DNA from: an uncultured marine group I thaumarchaeote
GTDB lineage: Archaea; Thermoproteota; Nitrososphaeria; Nitrososphaerales; Nitrosopumilaceae
DNA: 64,000 bases
Direction of reading: 5' to 3'
NCBI GenBank assembly: GCA_902552015.1
Contig: CACDFH010000001.1
Span: forward strand, 32,065-96,064
Of this stretch, positions 24,229-32,447 are shown piece after piece. Numbering within the stretch: the stretch's first letter is position 1; the number at the start of each line of letters is the position of its first letter. Under the pieces are notes generated by a model that worked only from the letters and a program-made list of their open reading frames with translations, did no database searches and had not been told where the DNA came from. The translations under genes were made by a program, and so were the position numbers.

Positions 24229-25287
24229 ATGTCTACAAAGACTAAAAACATTGAACGTAGAAATATTCAGATTAGCGGAGGCTCTACCTATGTAATTTCA
24301 CTTCCAAAAAAATGGATTGAAAAACTAAATCTAAAAAACGGAGATTCCATGCAAATTGTAAACAACGCAAACAATTCTATCACACTTTCTGCTGATTCTA
24401 TTCAAGAAGAATCAACAACCTATCCTGAAATTAAAATTAAAAAAACAGACTCTGTAGAGTCAATAAAGCGAAAAATCATCTCATTATACATTTCTGGGCA
24501 CAGTTTCATGGTGTTAAACTCCCCAAGAGCAAAAATTGAAACTGATGTACGCTCTATGGTTATGAAATTAATCCGAACTAAATTTGTAGGAACGGAAATC
24601 ATAGAATCTGATTCAGAATCAATAACAATCAAGGTGCTTTCTACAATACCTGAGATGAAACTAGAGTTGGCATTCAACAGAATGTTCAAATCAACATCCA
24701 ACATGTTCTCTGAGACAATACATGCAATTGAAAAAGGTGATTCTGAGTATGCCCAAGAAATAGTTCACATGGACGATGAGATTAACCGCTTTTCGTATTA
24801 TCTTACCAGAAATCTGGTTATGGCCTTAGATGATGCCAACATCTTATCTGCATTAGGATTAGAAAAAACATCTCAAGCAATTGGTTACAAACGAATTATC
24901 ACATGCGTTGAAAGAATTGCAGACCACATTTCTACAATTGCAAAAGTAGTTGTTGACATGAATAAAAACATCTCAAAAACCCCAAAAGACATCATCAATA
25001 CATATCAAAAAACAATCGAACTTTTCGATAAAACTATGGCTCTCATTTCTGAGAGAAACTACTCACAGGCAGAAAAACATGCTGAAGAAATAGAGGCACT
25101 CATTGATGAAACAAACGCCTTGGTCAAATCAACTAAAACCAACTCTGAAGCATCTATTGTATATCAAAATTTGATATATCAAAATAGAAGAATTTTAGAT
25201 TACATTCTAGACATATCTGAAGTTGTCATGAATGATACAGTAGATTCTATTGTTTCTATGAAAACAATTGAAAATACTGAGGCTTAA
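24229..25287 (+). CDS. AbrB/SpoVT DNA-binding domain fused to PhoU
   Basis: Residues 1-50 form a swapped-hairpin AbrB-like domain (RNIQISGGSTYVISLPKKWIEKLNLKNGDSMQIV). Two PhoU-like helical repeats follow, with FSYYLTRNLVMALDD, KRIITCVERIADHISTIAKVVVDM and a C-terminal DYILDISEVVM. Start ATG 24229 or 24226 is preferred to the track start at 24178. The fusion makes a DNA-binding PhoU, a layout known in archaea. Placed after the two pstS genes, it is the best candidate for the regulator that reads the shared phosphate box. Confidence 0.88.
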   Translation: MSTKTKNIERRNIQISGGSTYVISLPKKWIEKLNLKNGDSMQIVNNANNSITLSADSIQEESTTYPEIKIKKTDSVESIKRKIISLYISGHSFMVLNSPRAKIETDVRSMVMKLIRTKFVGTEIIESDSESITIKVLSTIPEMKLELAFNRMFKSTSNMFSETIHAIEKGDSEYAQEIVHMDDEINRFSYYLTRNLVMALDDANILSALGLEKTSQAIGYKRIITCVERIADHISTIAKVVVDMNKNISKTPKDIINTYQKTIELFDKTMALISERNYSQAEKHAEEIEALIDETNALVKSTKTNSEASIVYQNLIYQNRRILDYILDISEVVMNDTVDSIVSMKTIENTEA

Positions 25288-25350
25288 GATCCTATATTCT
25301 ATAGAAATCTCTTAGACTAGCAATAACTATCACTTTGCCCATCATAATTT

Positions 25351-25461
25351 ATGGAAACAAAATTCCTTCCTCAAATAAGATTCCCAAAGGATAGAGTTTT
25401 GGAATTGGCTCGTTTAAACAAAATGAGCTTTAATTCTGAACTTGGAAAACTCGAATCCTAA
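25351..25461 (+). CDS. Possible microprotein (36 aa)
   Basis: METKFLPQIRFPKDRVLELARLNKMSFNSELGKLES begins at ATG 25351 in an otherwise gene-free gap and ends at TAA. It is basic/amphipathic and resembles no known family. The TTTATGG start context fits local starts, but length alone cannot exclude chance. Confidence 0.3.
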   Translation: METKFLPQIRFPKDRVLELARLNKMSFNSELGKLES

Positions 25462-25477
25462 GAATATTTTTTTTATT

Positions 25478-25993
25478 CTATAGTGAAGACATGATGTCTG
25501 CAAGGTTGTCTGATGCAGTTTCCACAACGTCTGGGTGATATTCGGTAATTAGATTTGCAATTCTTTGTTTTTCTACTACAAAGTATCTCTTTTTCAAGTT
25601 AGATTTCTTGAAATCAACAATTCCATCGTTTACTAATTTTGATAAATAAAATGATACTGTGGCGCTTGCCTTTCCAACACTTGATACAATTTCTTGAAAC
25701 TCCATCTTGTCATTTTCTAATAATGATACGAGAATTGCTTTTGGTGTTGTTTGTCTTAGACGTGATGCTACTTTGGATTCTTCTTCTGTCATGTCATTAA
25801 TGAAAAATCTTGAAACTCGTGTTGTTCTTTGAGTTTTGATTACTCCATTATTTTCTAATTTTCTGACATAGTAACTTAAAACGCCATTTGAGAGGTTTAT
25901 TTTTTCCATGACTTCTCTAAATCTGATTCCAGGATTTCTTTTGATCTCTGAAACGATTAATTCCTCTCTAGATTCCATGTTTGCCAATTTCAA
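25478..25993 (-). CDS. Double winged-helix transcription regulator
   Basis: Two wHTH units are visible: ELIVSEIKRNPGIRFREVMEKINLSNGVLSYYVRKLENNGVIKT (residues 9-52) and AILVSLLENDKMEFQEIVSSVGKASATVSFYLSKLVNDGIV (about 87-127). This is a MarR/ArsR-like fold used by many archaeal regulators with two tandem wHTH domains. It overlaps the upstream membrane protein gene by 4 bp, so it may respond to that partner. Confidence 0.8.
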   Translation of the reverse strand: MKLANMESREELIVSEIKRNPGIRFREVMEKINLSNGVLSYYVRKLENNGVIKTQRTTRVSRFFINDMTEEESKVASRLRQTTPKAILVSLLENDKMEFQEIVSSVGKASATVSFYLSKLVNDGIVDFKKSNLKKRYFVVEKQRIANLITEYHPDVVETASDNLADIMSSL

Positions 25994-26379
25994 TCCCTCC
26001 TAAATATAGCTAATGCTAGTAATCCAATCATTGCAAGCATCATTAGATGTGCTATTTCTGATGGTGATTCTAAAATATTGTAAACATGAGTTTTAGTTGC
26101 GTCTAAAAGTTGAACAATCTCTGCTGCTGTAAACACCATAAATGCGATTGTAGTTATGATCATCTTTTTTGTTCTCATCTTATAGTATGCATTTACACTG
26201 AGTATTGCAAGAAATACCGACAAAATAATTCCAGATGTGTGCAAAAGCAGATGCCAAATGTGTGCGCCATGGTAAATGTGAGGCATCAATACAGGAACTG
26301 ATAATGCTCCGACAGTTGTCAAAATGACTGCGATGAGTAATTTTGGTTTGCTTTCAGCAAATTTCTGGTAACTGAACAT
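25990..26379 (-). CDS. Four-TM membrane protein coupled to wHTH regulator
   Basis: The 129-aa protein has four hydrophobic segments (about 13-32, 42-63, 73-92 and 107-125). The first loop is His-rich (PHIYHGAHIWHLLLH), suggesting metal or haem contact within the membrane. Its 3' end overlaps the regulator gene by 4 bp. No named family is recognised; a membrane sensor for the regulator is an inference from coupling. Confidence 0.7.
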   Translation of the reverse strand: MFSYQKFAESKPKLLIAVILTTVGALSVPVLMPHIYHGAHIWHLLLHTSGIILSVFLAILSVNAYYKMRTKKMIITTIAFMVFTAAEIVQLLDATKTHVYNILESPSEIAHLMMLAMIGLLALAIFRRD

Positions 26380-26448
26380 ATTTTCCAGTTATGCCATTTC
26401 TAATTTAAAACGATATAGTACAACTATCGAAAATTTATGAATAGAAAA

Positions 26449-26910
26449 TCATCTGATGTTGATGACACCCTCCATCCAGGGATGAAGCGTGCAATGGTAT
26501 TGATATTCTCCCATCTCATAAAATTTGTAAACAAAGTATTCATTTTGTCTTATGACATCTGTTGGAAAATGCAGATAGTCTGAATCACCTCTAAGTCTAA
26601 CGTTGTGTTCAAACTCGTCTTCATTTACAAACAATACAGTTTCTCCTGCATTGATTGTCTTTTCGTATGGCAAAAAGCACAAATCATCTACTTCACATCC
26701 TGGTTTCCATGAATCTTTTGCTATTATGATCAAATGTTGTGCCTTTTCATCTGTATTTCCGCTGTATGGTGCCTCTGAAAAAATTTCTGTCTCAGAATAA
26801 ATTGAATTTAGTCGTTCAGCATCTGTTTCAAAATTTGTTACATCTGATATGACAATGTATGCTGTAAGAACTAACAAACCTGTGATTAACCCTATTGTGA
26901 TTATTTTCAT
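26449..26910 (-). CDS. Cupredoxin (plastocyanin-like) extracellular protein
   Basis: An N-terminal signal anchor (residues 1-22) precedes a cupredoxin domain with the type-1 copper ligands: His in DEFEHNVRL, then Cys, His and Met in YHCTLHPWMEG (C-x2-H-x2-M). Such blue copper proteins are abundant in ammonia-oxidising archaea, where they replace cytochrome c as electron carriers. It ends one base from the rlmN start region on the same strand. Confidence 0.88.
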   Translation of the reverse strand: MKIITIGLITGLLVLTAYIVISDVTNFETDAERLNSIYSETEIFSEAPYSGNTDEKAQHLIIIAKDSWKPGCEVDDLCFLPYEKTINAGETVLFVNEDEFEHNVRLRGDSDYLHFPTDVIRQNEYFVYKFYEMGEYQYHCTLHPWMEGVINIR

Positions 26911-27972
26911 TTACTTTATTTGCACAATATCTGTTCTAAGCTGACCGCATGCGGCAGATATTTCAGTTCCTTTCTCAATGCGAATTGTACAATTCACGCC
27001 TGCTTCATTTAAAATTCGTTTAAACTCAAACACTCTGCTTTTTGATGGGCGTTTAAAGTCGCCTGCAGTTGGATTTATTGGAATTAAATTCACATGTGAT
27101 CCGTTTCCTCGTAATAGTTCTGCTAGTTCTTGTGCAGTATCTCGTGAATCATTTACCCCTTCCATTAACGCATACTCAAATGTCACTCTTCTGCCTGTTT
27201 TTTTGAAATAATAATGCCCTGCATCAATTATCTCTTTAACTGAATCCCTTGTAGCGGTAGGAACTAATTTTTTTCGTAATTCATTATTTGGTGCATGTAG
27301 AGATATTGCAAGACCAATCTGCAAATCCTCATCAGCTAATTTTTCAATTCCTTCTTTGATTCCTATTGTTGAAATTGTAATATGTCGTTGTCCCAAGCCA
27401 AAACCTCTTGGGTCTGTTAAAATTTTCACAGCCCTGATCATTTCATCATAGTTTGCCATCGGTTCACCCATTCCCATAAAAACTAAATTTGTAATGTGCT
27501 CCTTTCTTTGCTCAATCATCTCTTCAAAATGAACTACCTGTGCTACAATGTGTTCAGCCTTTAGATTTGTCTCAAAGCCCATCTGCCCTGTTGCACAAAA
27601 TGTGCATCCCATTGCACATCCAATCTGAGTAGAAACACATACTGTTGATCTTGGAAGTCCGTTTTCTTTTTCAGACTCGTACTGCATGAGAACCGTTTCA
27701 ACTGATTTGTCATTTGTAAGGTTAAGCAATAATTTTGTAGTATCTCCATCTTCGCTTGTAACTCTGTGAATCTCTTTTGCAGAACCAATCGTATATCCTG
27801 CCTCGACCAACTCTGCAATCATTTTTTTTGGTAGCTGTTTGATATCTGCGATACTTTTGGGAAATTTGAAATAAAGTGGCATTAGGATTTGATCTGCTCT
27901 ATACCTTTGATATCCCATGTCAATTACCAGCTTTTCCATTTCTTCTGGAAGTAGCCTATACAGGTCAGTCAT
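26911..27972 (-). CDS. rlmN: RlmN-family radical SAM rRNA/tRNA adenine C2-methyltransferase
   Basis: The radical SAM cluster motif C-x3-C-x2-C is CAMGCTFCATGQMGF, with GMGEPMANYD, ISTIGI and the C-terminal substrate Cys in EISAACGQL, all diagnostic of RlmN. The enzyme methylates A2503 of 23S rRNA and A37 of some tRNAs in bacteria. Length of 353 aa is usual. RlmN is mainly bacterial, so its presence here suggests old lateral transfer. It lies directly upstream of the cupredoxin gene with no gap. Confidence 0.9.
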   Translation of the reverse strand: MTDLYRLLPEEMEKLVIDMGYQRYRADQILMPLYFKFPKSIADIKQLPKKMIAELVEAGYTIGSAKEIHRVTSEDGDTTKLLLNLTNDKSVETVLMQYESEKENGLPRSTVCVSTQIGCAMGCTFCATGQMGFETNLKAEHIVAQVVHFEEMIEQRKEHITNLVFMGMGEPMANYDEMIRAVKILTDPRGFGLGQRHITISTIGIKEGIEKLADEDLQIGLAISLHAPNNELRKKLVPTATRDSVKEIIDAGHYYFKKTGRRVTFEYALMEGVNDSRDTAQELAELLRGNGSHVNLIPINPTAGDFKRPSKSRVFEFKRILNEAGVNCTIRIEKGTEISAACGQLRTDIVQIK

Positions 27973-28069
27973 ATCACATCTTTACCCTTGAATTGATATT
28001 ATAATCTAACTTCTAATGTTCTAAAATAATTGTGAAATTTTTTATAATCACCTAATCAGAATTTCATAT

Positions 28070-28441
28070 ATGATAACAGTTGACTGTCATGAAGTTGAAT
28101 CAATTCAAAATGAATTGCTAATTTATGTCGCAGATAATGTTGCAGCGATTCCTAACATAAAATATCACGAGTTTGTATTATCTCCTATAGAAGAAGAAGG
28201 TATTATTGATACAAATGAAGTTGTTGCATCAATCAAGGAATTCTTAGAATCAATTGGAGAACAACGTAACTTTGCTGTAATTTCCAGAGGTGAAATAATT
28301 TCAATAGAATCTATTGCTGGTAAAACAATCGAACGTGATTCAAAACAATCTGCAGAAGGATTATTTTCTTGTCCTCATTGTGGTCATATTACGCCATATG
28401 AGACGGTACATCAAACACATATGAAAATTCATTATTTTTAA
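28070..28441 (+). CDS. Hypothetical protein with C-terminal C2H2 zinc finger
   Basis: The first 95 residues form an unrecognised alpha/beta domain (MITVDCHEVESIQNELLIYV...). The last 25 contain CPHCGHITPYETVHQTHMKIH, a classical C-x2-C-x12-H-x3-H finger. A TATA-like TTTTTATAATC about 25-30 nt upstream of ATG 28070 supports the start. A nucleic-acid-binding or protein-contact role is inferred. Confidence 0.75.
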   Translation: MITVDCHEVESIQNELLIYVADNVAAIPNIKYHEFVLSPIEEEGIIDTNEVVASIKEFLESIGEQRNFAVISRGEIISIESIAGKTIERDSKQSAEGLFSCPHCGHITPYETVHQTHMKIHYF

Positions 28442-28448
28442 AGTAAAA

Positions 28449-28523
28449 AGCCAATAGAGAGATTTGAACTCTCGACCTATTGATTACAAATCAATTGCTC
28501 TAACCAGGCTGAGCTACATTGGC
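28449..28523 (-). tRNA. tRNA-Thr (anticodon TGT)
   Basis: On the minus strand the sequence folds as a tRNA: acceptor GCCAATG/TATTGGC, D arm GCTCAGCCTGGTTAGAGC, anticodon stem ATTGA/TCAAT with loop TTTGTAA (anticodon TGT, Thr), and T arm GAGAGTTCAAATCTCTC. No CCA is encoded and no intron is seen. Confidence 0.95.
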
Positions 28524-28570
28524 ACTGTATTTTTTATGAAATTGCTGTTTTAAAATGTTAAGATATCAAA

Positions 28571-28654
28571 TTATGATGATTTTGGTGGATCATGGTTTCC
28601 ACATGGATGGATGTTGTTTCCTTCATCTTCACATGTTTCAATATGACATTTCAT
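28571..28654 (-). CDS. Possible Cys/His microprotein (27 aa)
   Basis: MKCHIETCEDEGNNIHPCGNHDPPKSS sits alone upstream of tRNA-Thr on the same strand. Three Cys and three His in 27 residues resemble a metal-binding knuckle, like other tiny proteins in this window. Existence is uncertain. Confidence 0.35.
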   Translation of the reverse strand: MKCHIETCEDEGNNIHPCGNHDPPKSS

Positions 28655-28735
28655 AATTCTGATCTTTTGAACTAATTAAAAAACAATTTCCTCTGATGAT
28701 AAAATTTTAACTAATGATTAATCTATCAAAAATTG

Positions 28736-29110
28736 ATGTTAAAGGAGATTCTTGCTGATATTATCAAAGTTGATGATGTACTAATGGTAGTCAAAAGTAA
28801 TGGTGCCACAATAGAAATGAGAAGTAATTCGCTTTCCATAAGACAAAAGGAAAAATGGATAACTATTGGAGAAAATGATGGCCCTTGTCATATGCATGTC
28901 AATGATGAAATGATAAAAAATGCGGAATTTGTTATAGAACAAAAACCTGAAAGAACTAGTTTCAGTGTTAGATTTTTTGATGAAAAAAATGAGCGTGTTC
29001 TTGGATGTTTTTTTACAAAAATGTACGATGAAAACAAAATGATAAAGTCAGAACGAAAAAAACTCTACGATGATCTACATGCAAAATATGGGCAGAAAAT
29101 CAAGTTCTAA
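28736..29110 (+). CDS. Hypothetical soluble protein (124 aa)
   Basis: ATG 28736 (MLKEILADIIKVDDVLMVVKSNGATIEMRSNSLSIRQKEKWITIGENDGPCHMHVNDEMIKNAEFVIEQ) is preferred to the TTG three bases earlier in the track. The GPCHMHV segment followed by beta strands recalls the haem-utilisation HutX/ChuX fold, but this is a weak resemblance. No TM segment. It stands alone between tRNA-Thr and the next gene. Confidence 0.65.
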   Translation: MLKEILADIIKVDDVLMVVKSNGATIEMRSNSLSIRQKEKWITIGENDGPCHMHVNDEMIKNAEFVIEQKPERTSFSVRFFDEKNERVLGCFFTKMYDENKMIKSERKKLYDDLHAKYGQKIKF

Positions 29111-29201
29111 CCATATTCTCTCAGTTAATTATATGGAATCATTTGAGCCTTTAACAAAAATATACTCATAATTTAATAACTTCTAACCTCTGGTTTGTTT
29201 A

Positions 29202-29450
29202 TTGAAACTCAAATATGTCCAACCAAAGAAGCTCAAAGTTCTCATAGCTGTATTTACTGTGGTTGGTGTTTGGGGCATTGGATTTGGTTTGTGGAGAGGT
29301 AGCCTTGATCCAGGTTCAATGAATAATTTCATGATTGTAGTCTTAGGTGTAGTTAATCTATTCTTAGGTGCCTTCATGGCCTACTTGTATCTAACACAGG
29401 TAAGGAACATTGATCCAAGAAAAGACTCAAAGTACAAACGAAAGAAATAA
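29202..29450 (+). CDS. Small two-TM membrane protein (82 aa)
   Basis: It starts at TTG 29202: MKLKYVQPKKLKVLIAVFTVVGVWGIGFGLW..., with two hydrophobic segments (about 12-30 and 41-64) and basic ends. No family recognised. The 3' end overlaps the convergent CPBP-like gene by 24 bp. Confidence 0.65.
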   Translation: MKLKYVQPKKLKVLIAVFTVVGVWGIGFGLWRGSLDPGSMNNFMIVVLGVVNLFLGAFMAYLYLTQVRNIDPRKDSKYKRKK

Positions 29451-29993
29451 CATTCCTACAACCAGAATATTTGTTGCAAAATGCATTGCATACGAATGCT
29501 TTATTCCTTTTTTGTCATAAATATACTTGAATACAAAACCAATTGGTATCAAGACTAGTGCCATGTGTATCTTTATTCCCATACCAATATGGATTAGCGC
29601 CCATACCAAAACCATCTTTTTTGACTTTCTAAAATAAAATTCTTCAAAATAGTTGATATGTAAAAACATGTAAAGTAACAATGGCACAAATGGAATGATT
29701 CCAAGCATTCCTTGCTCTGCAAATGGTCCAAATGCAATGTTGTAGCCAAGCCAACTCCAGTTTAGTATGGGTATCTGATCAACATACTCAAACACAAACA
29801 AAACGTATACTGCTAAAATACCAAAAGCTATTGGCGCATACTTGATAGAACCTATTCCTGCTTTCAGATCTAAAACGCGTTTTTTTGTATCCTTGATTAA
29901 AAGAAGACTTGCTCCTACTGTCAGTACATAGTATCCGATAAGAAATGCATCTGAATCAAAAAATGAAATGTCCACTTTACACAAAGTGCACAC
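29427..29993 (-). CDS. CPBP-family intramembrane metalloprotease-like protein
   Basis: About six TM segments with motif 1 EExxxR (NYFEEFYFRKS), a motif 2 His (WALIHIGMG) and motif 3 HxxxN (AMHFATN) place it in the CPBP/Abi family, which includes CAAX proteases and bacteriocin-immunity proteins. Both GTG 29993 and GTG 29975 could serve as start. The GTG 29993 version begins MCTLC, a CxxC pair. Substrate unknown. Confidence 0.7.
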   Translation of the reverse strand: MCTLCKVDISFFDSDAFLIGYYVLTVGASLLLIKDTKKRVLDLKAGIGSIKYAPIAFGILAVYVLFVFEYVDQIPILNWSWLGYNIAFGPFAEQGMLGIIPFVPLLLYMFLHINYFEEFYFRKSKKMVLVWALIHIGMGIKIHMALVLIPIGFVFKYIYDKKGIKHSYAMHFATNILVVGMLFLSFVL

Positions 29994-30022
29994 TTCATAA
30001 ATAACCTATTCTAATACTATTC

Positions 30023-30490
30023 ATGACTCTTCAACAAGGAGATACAGCAGAAGATTTTGAATTACTGGCACACGATGGAACGCCTATCAAACTAAGTTCG
30101 TACAAAAACTCAAAAAATGTGGTATTGTGTTTTTATCCAAAAAATCATCTCTTTGCATGTCCTTCAAAAAAAGTCTTTGAGATGGCAAAAAGTGTAATTT
30201 CAGTTTACCCTGAAATTACTGCAACTGACACTGTAGTTTTTGCCATATCTGTAGATTCTGTTGATTCTCAAGCTGATTTTGTCAAGGAATATGAAATTCC
30301 ATATGTGCATCTTAGTGATAAAAAGAAAACTGCTTGTAAGAAATATGCTGGAACAAACATTGCTGGTCTTGCAAAACGGAGTACATTTGTAATTGATAAA
30401 AACGGCATGATTCAAGATGTCATGAGAGATATCAATGTAGCATCTCATGGACAAGAAATTCTTGATTCGTTAAAGAGAATCAAAGTATAA
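30023..30490 (+). CDS. Peroxiredoxin (BCP/AhpC-TSA type) with altered active site
   Basis: The thioredoxin-fold protein begins MTLQQGDTAEDFELLAHDGTPIKLSSYKNSKNVVLCFYPKNHLFACPSKKVFEM. The peroxidatic Cys is in place, but the universal P-x3-T/S-x2-C motif reads PKNHLFAC, with Leu where Thr or Ser normally activates the peroxide. A further Cys (KTACKKYAG) lies mid-protein. It may have reduced peroxidase activity or another substrate. Length of 155 aa is normal for BCP. Confidence 0.8.
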   Translation: MTLQQGDTAEDFELLAHDGTPIKLSSYKNSKNVVLCFYPKNHLFACPSKKVFEMAKSVISVYPEITATDTVVFAISVDSVDSQADFVKEYEIPYVHLSDKKKTACKKYAGTNIAGLAKRSTFVIDKNGMIQDVMRDINVASHGQEILDSLKRIKV

Positions 30491-30515
30491 ATCACACAAT
30501 AAAATTATTCGAAGA

Positions 30516-31067
30516 ATGCTTGATCTAGTAGCCAAGGAATTATTTCTCACTAGAGGAATTGGCGTTCATGAAGACAAACTTACAAGTTTTGAATATGCCC
30601 TTCGAGATGCAGGCATTGCTGGAACAAACATTGTCTTAATCTCTAGCATATTTCCGCCAAAAGCCAAGTTAATTCCTAAAAAGGAAGGTTTGAAAAAAAT
30701 CAAACCTGGACAAATTCTATTTACAATTTATTCCAGAAATCAGACAAACGAGCCTCACAGAATGATTTCTGCATCTGTTGGTCTGGCGTTACCAAAGGAT
30801 CGCACTAGATATGGATACTTGTCTGAATATGATGCATTTGGACAAAATGAGAAACAAGCAGGCGATTATGCTGAAGATATTGCAGCACAAATGCTTGCAT
30901 CATCTCTTGGTATACCTTTTGATATTGACAAGAGCTGGGATGAAAAAAGACAACAGTGGTCAATTTCTGGAAAAATATACAAATCTCAAAACATTACAAT
31001 GACTGCTAAAGGTGACAAGTCTGGTAAATGGACTACAGTTTTTTCTGCAGCGTGCTTAATTCTCTAG
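30516..31067 (+). CDS. pdaD: Pyruvoyl-dependent arginine decarboxylase
   Basis: The protein matches the PvlArgDC family: AGIAGTNIVLISSIFPPKAKLIPK with the self-cleaving Ser-Ser pair (Ser43-Ser44), then SASVGLALPKD and EYDAFG. Autocleavage makes a pyruvoyl group that decarboxylates arginine to agmatine, the first step of polyamine synthesis in archaea. Length of 183 aa is close to the family. The 3' end overlaps the convergent membrane protein gene by 4 bp. Confidence 0.9.
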   Translation: MLDLVAKELFLTRGIGVHEDKLTSFEYALRDAGIAGTNIVLISSIFPPKAKLIPKKEGLKKIKPGQILFTIYSRNQTNEPHRMISASVGLALPKDRTRYGYLSEYDAFGQNEKQAGDYAEDIAAQMLASSLGIPFDIDKSWDEKRQQWSISGKIYKSQNITMTAKGDKSGKWTTVFSAACLIL

Positions 31068-32290
31068 CGTTTAGGTTTGTATCCTTTTAGATAAAATATT
31101 GCAGCACCTATGCCTATTACAATTATGATTGCAAGTACTGCATATTGAGATTGGTCTTCGCTAGAATCTTCCTTTCCAAAATCTTCTATTGATTCGTACT
31201 CTTTCTCATCTTGTGGAATATCTTCTACTGAGTAAAATGACAATTCGGATTTTCCATCCCATGGTCCAATTTCAACTCTTAATTCATCTTGGGGAATGAC
31301 TTTGCTTTGACCAAATAGGAATTTGGCATCAATTGAGTTTCCTGCAGGTGAGCTAAAGAACCATCCTCTTTTTGAAATGTTCTCTAATGTGGTTAAATCA
31401 GTTATTGCATGTGTTGCTATTGTATCTATTTTTGCCGGTTCATTTGGAATGACCACCAATTGAATAACTGAATTTAACGGAACATTTCTTCCATCAAACA
31501 CATCTGAGCGTGAAATCTCATTTACTCCAAAGTTTTCTAGTACGTTGATTCTTGAAATTTCATCAGCGACATCTTTTATCTCATTTGTCACTTTAAACAT
31601 GAATAGATTTTCATCTCCTGTCTTGATAATGCTGACAGAAATTATTGCACCATCATTTTTTGATAATTTCTTTGAAATGTCGTAGAAACCTTGTCCTTCT
31701 CTAATCTCTTTAGCAATCAAAGTTCCTCCTAAATCTGTAAACAAGAAATCAGTTGACTGTTTTGGCATCGTAAATGTCGCTGAAACTGCACCTCTGCCCG
31801 AAATTACACCTGATGTTTCAAGTAATAGATTTGCATCATCTACTGTGTGTATGAATGTCGAATGAAATTCCCCTTCTACTCCTAATTCTTCATTTAATTG
31901 ATCAATTATCTCATTTCCCATTTCTCTTGCAGAATCTTGAACCATTCTAATTCCGCCATCTCCTTTCAATTGTTGGTAATCAAAATTAATCATAATGCAT
32001 TGTTCTTCGCTTGTAACTCCTATGACGCATTCACCTGCATTTGTAAACACTATCGCCCTGATCTTTTCATTATCATTAATTTTTTTGATTAGCTCATCTG
32101 TAAATTTAATTTCTTGATTACTGATGGTTTCTAATCCTATTGAGGTTACCACTGAATTTGAATACTGTTGATCATAAATCACAAGTGCACTTTCTTGAAA
32201 TGTGGCCTTTTCAAACAACTGTCCGCTTGCAAATGGCATAACAAGCATTATTCCAAAAACGATGCCAAGTGACAGTAATTTCTTTCTCAT
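31064..32290 (-). CDS. Surface protein with signal peptide and C-terminal TM anchor
   Basis: Residues 1-23 form a signal peptide (LLSLGIVFGIMLVMPFASG). A large extracellular region without Cys motifs beyond two (GECVIGVTSEEQC) follows, then an acidic linker, one TM (YAVLAIIIVIGIGAAIFYLKG) and a basic tail. This is the plan of the archaeal PEFG/PGF-like surface proteins. Function unknown. Confidence 0.75.
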   Translation of the reverse strand: MRKKLLSLGIVFGIMLVMPFASGQLFEKATFQESALVIYDQQYSNSVVTSIGLETISNQEIKFTDELIKKINDNEKIRAIVFTNAGECVIGVTSEEQCIMINFDYQQLKGDGGIRMVQDSAREMGNEIIDQLNEELGVEGEFHSTFIHTVDDANLLLETSGVISGRGAVSATFTMPKQSTDFLFTDLGGTLIAKEIREGQGFYDISKKLSKNDGAIISVSIIKTGDENLFMFKVTNEIKDVADEISRINVLENFGVNEISRSDVFDGRNVPLNSVIQLVVIPNEPAKIDTIATHAITDLTTLENISKRGWFFSSPAGNSIDAKFLFGQSKVIPQDELRVEIGPWDGKSELSFYSVEDIPQDEKEYESIEDFGKEDSSEDQSQYAVLAIIIVIGIGAAIFYLKGYKPKR

Positions 32291-32391
32291 GCACCATGAA
32301 TCCTGTATTATTTTATTTAGTTTACGGCTTTATGCTATAACGTTTAAATCACTAATCTAATTTTGCATAATTGACATCGAATTCAAACCGT

Positions 32392-32435
32392 TGGGGAACA
32401 CGCTGGCAGTCCGATGGCTCGGGCTGCCAGCCCCA
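32392..32435. ncRNA. GC-rich hairpin, candidate structured RNA
   Basis: GCTGGCAGTCC (32402-32412) pairs with GGGCTGCCAGC (32421-32431) over 11 bp with one G-T pair and an 8-base loop. TGGG (32392-32395) and CCCA (32432-32435) extend it below a one-sided bulge. It is strikingly GC-rich in an AT-rich gap between pepF and the surface-protein gene. It may be a small RNA, a leader structure of the downstream minus-strand gene or a terminator; strand is undecided. No T-run of the usual archaeal terminator follows. Confidence 0.4.
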
Positions 32436-32447
32436 CATTTTAATTAA

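Noticed and set aside
28676-28735. CTGATGA stretch as a C/D box RNA
   Set aside because: No matching D, D' and C' boxes at suitable spacing.
32392-32435. GC-rich hairpin as an H/ACA guide RNA (ACA follows the stem)
   Set aside because: The internal loop is one-sided and no two-part guide pocket is visible, so only a generic structured-RNA call is made.
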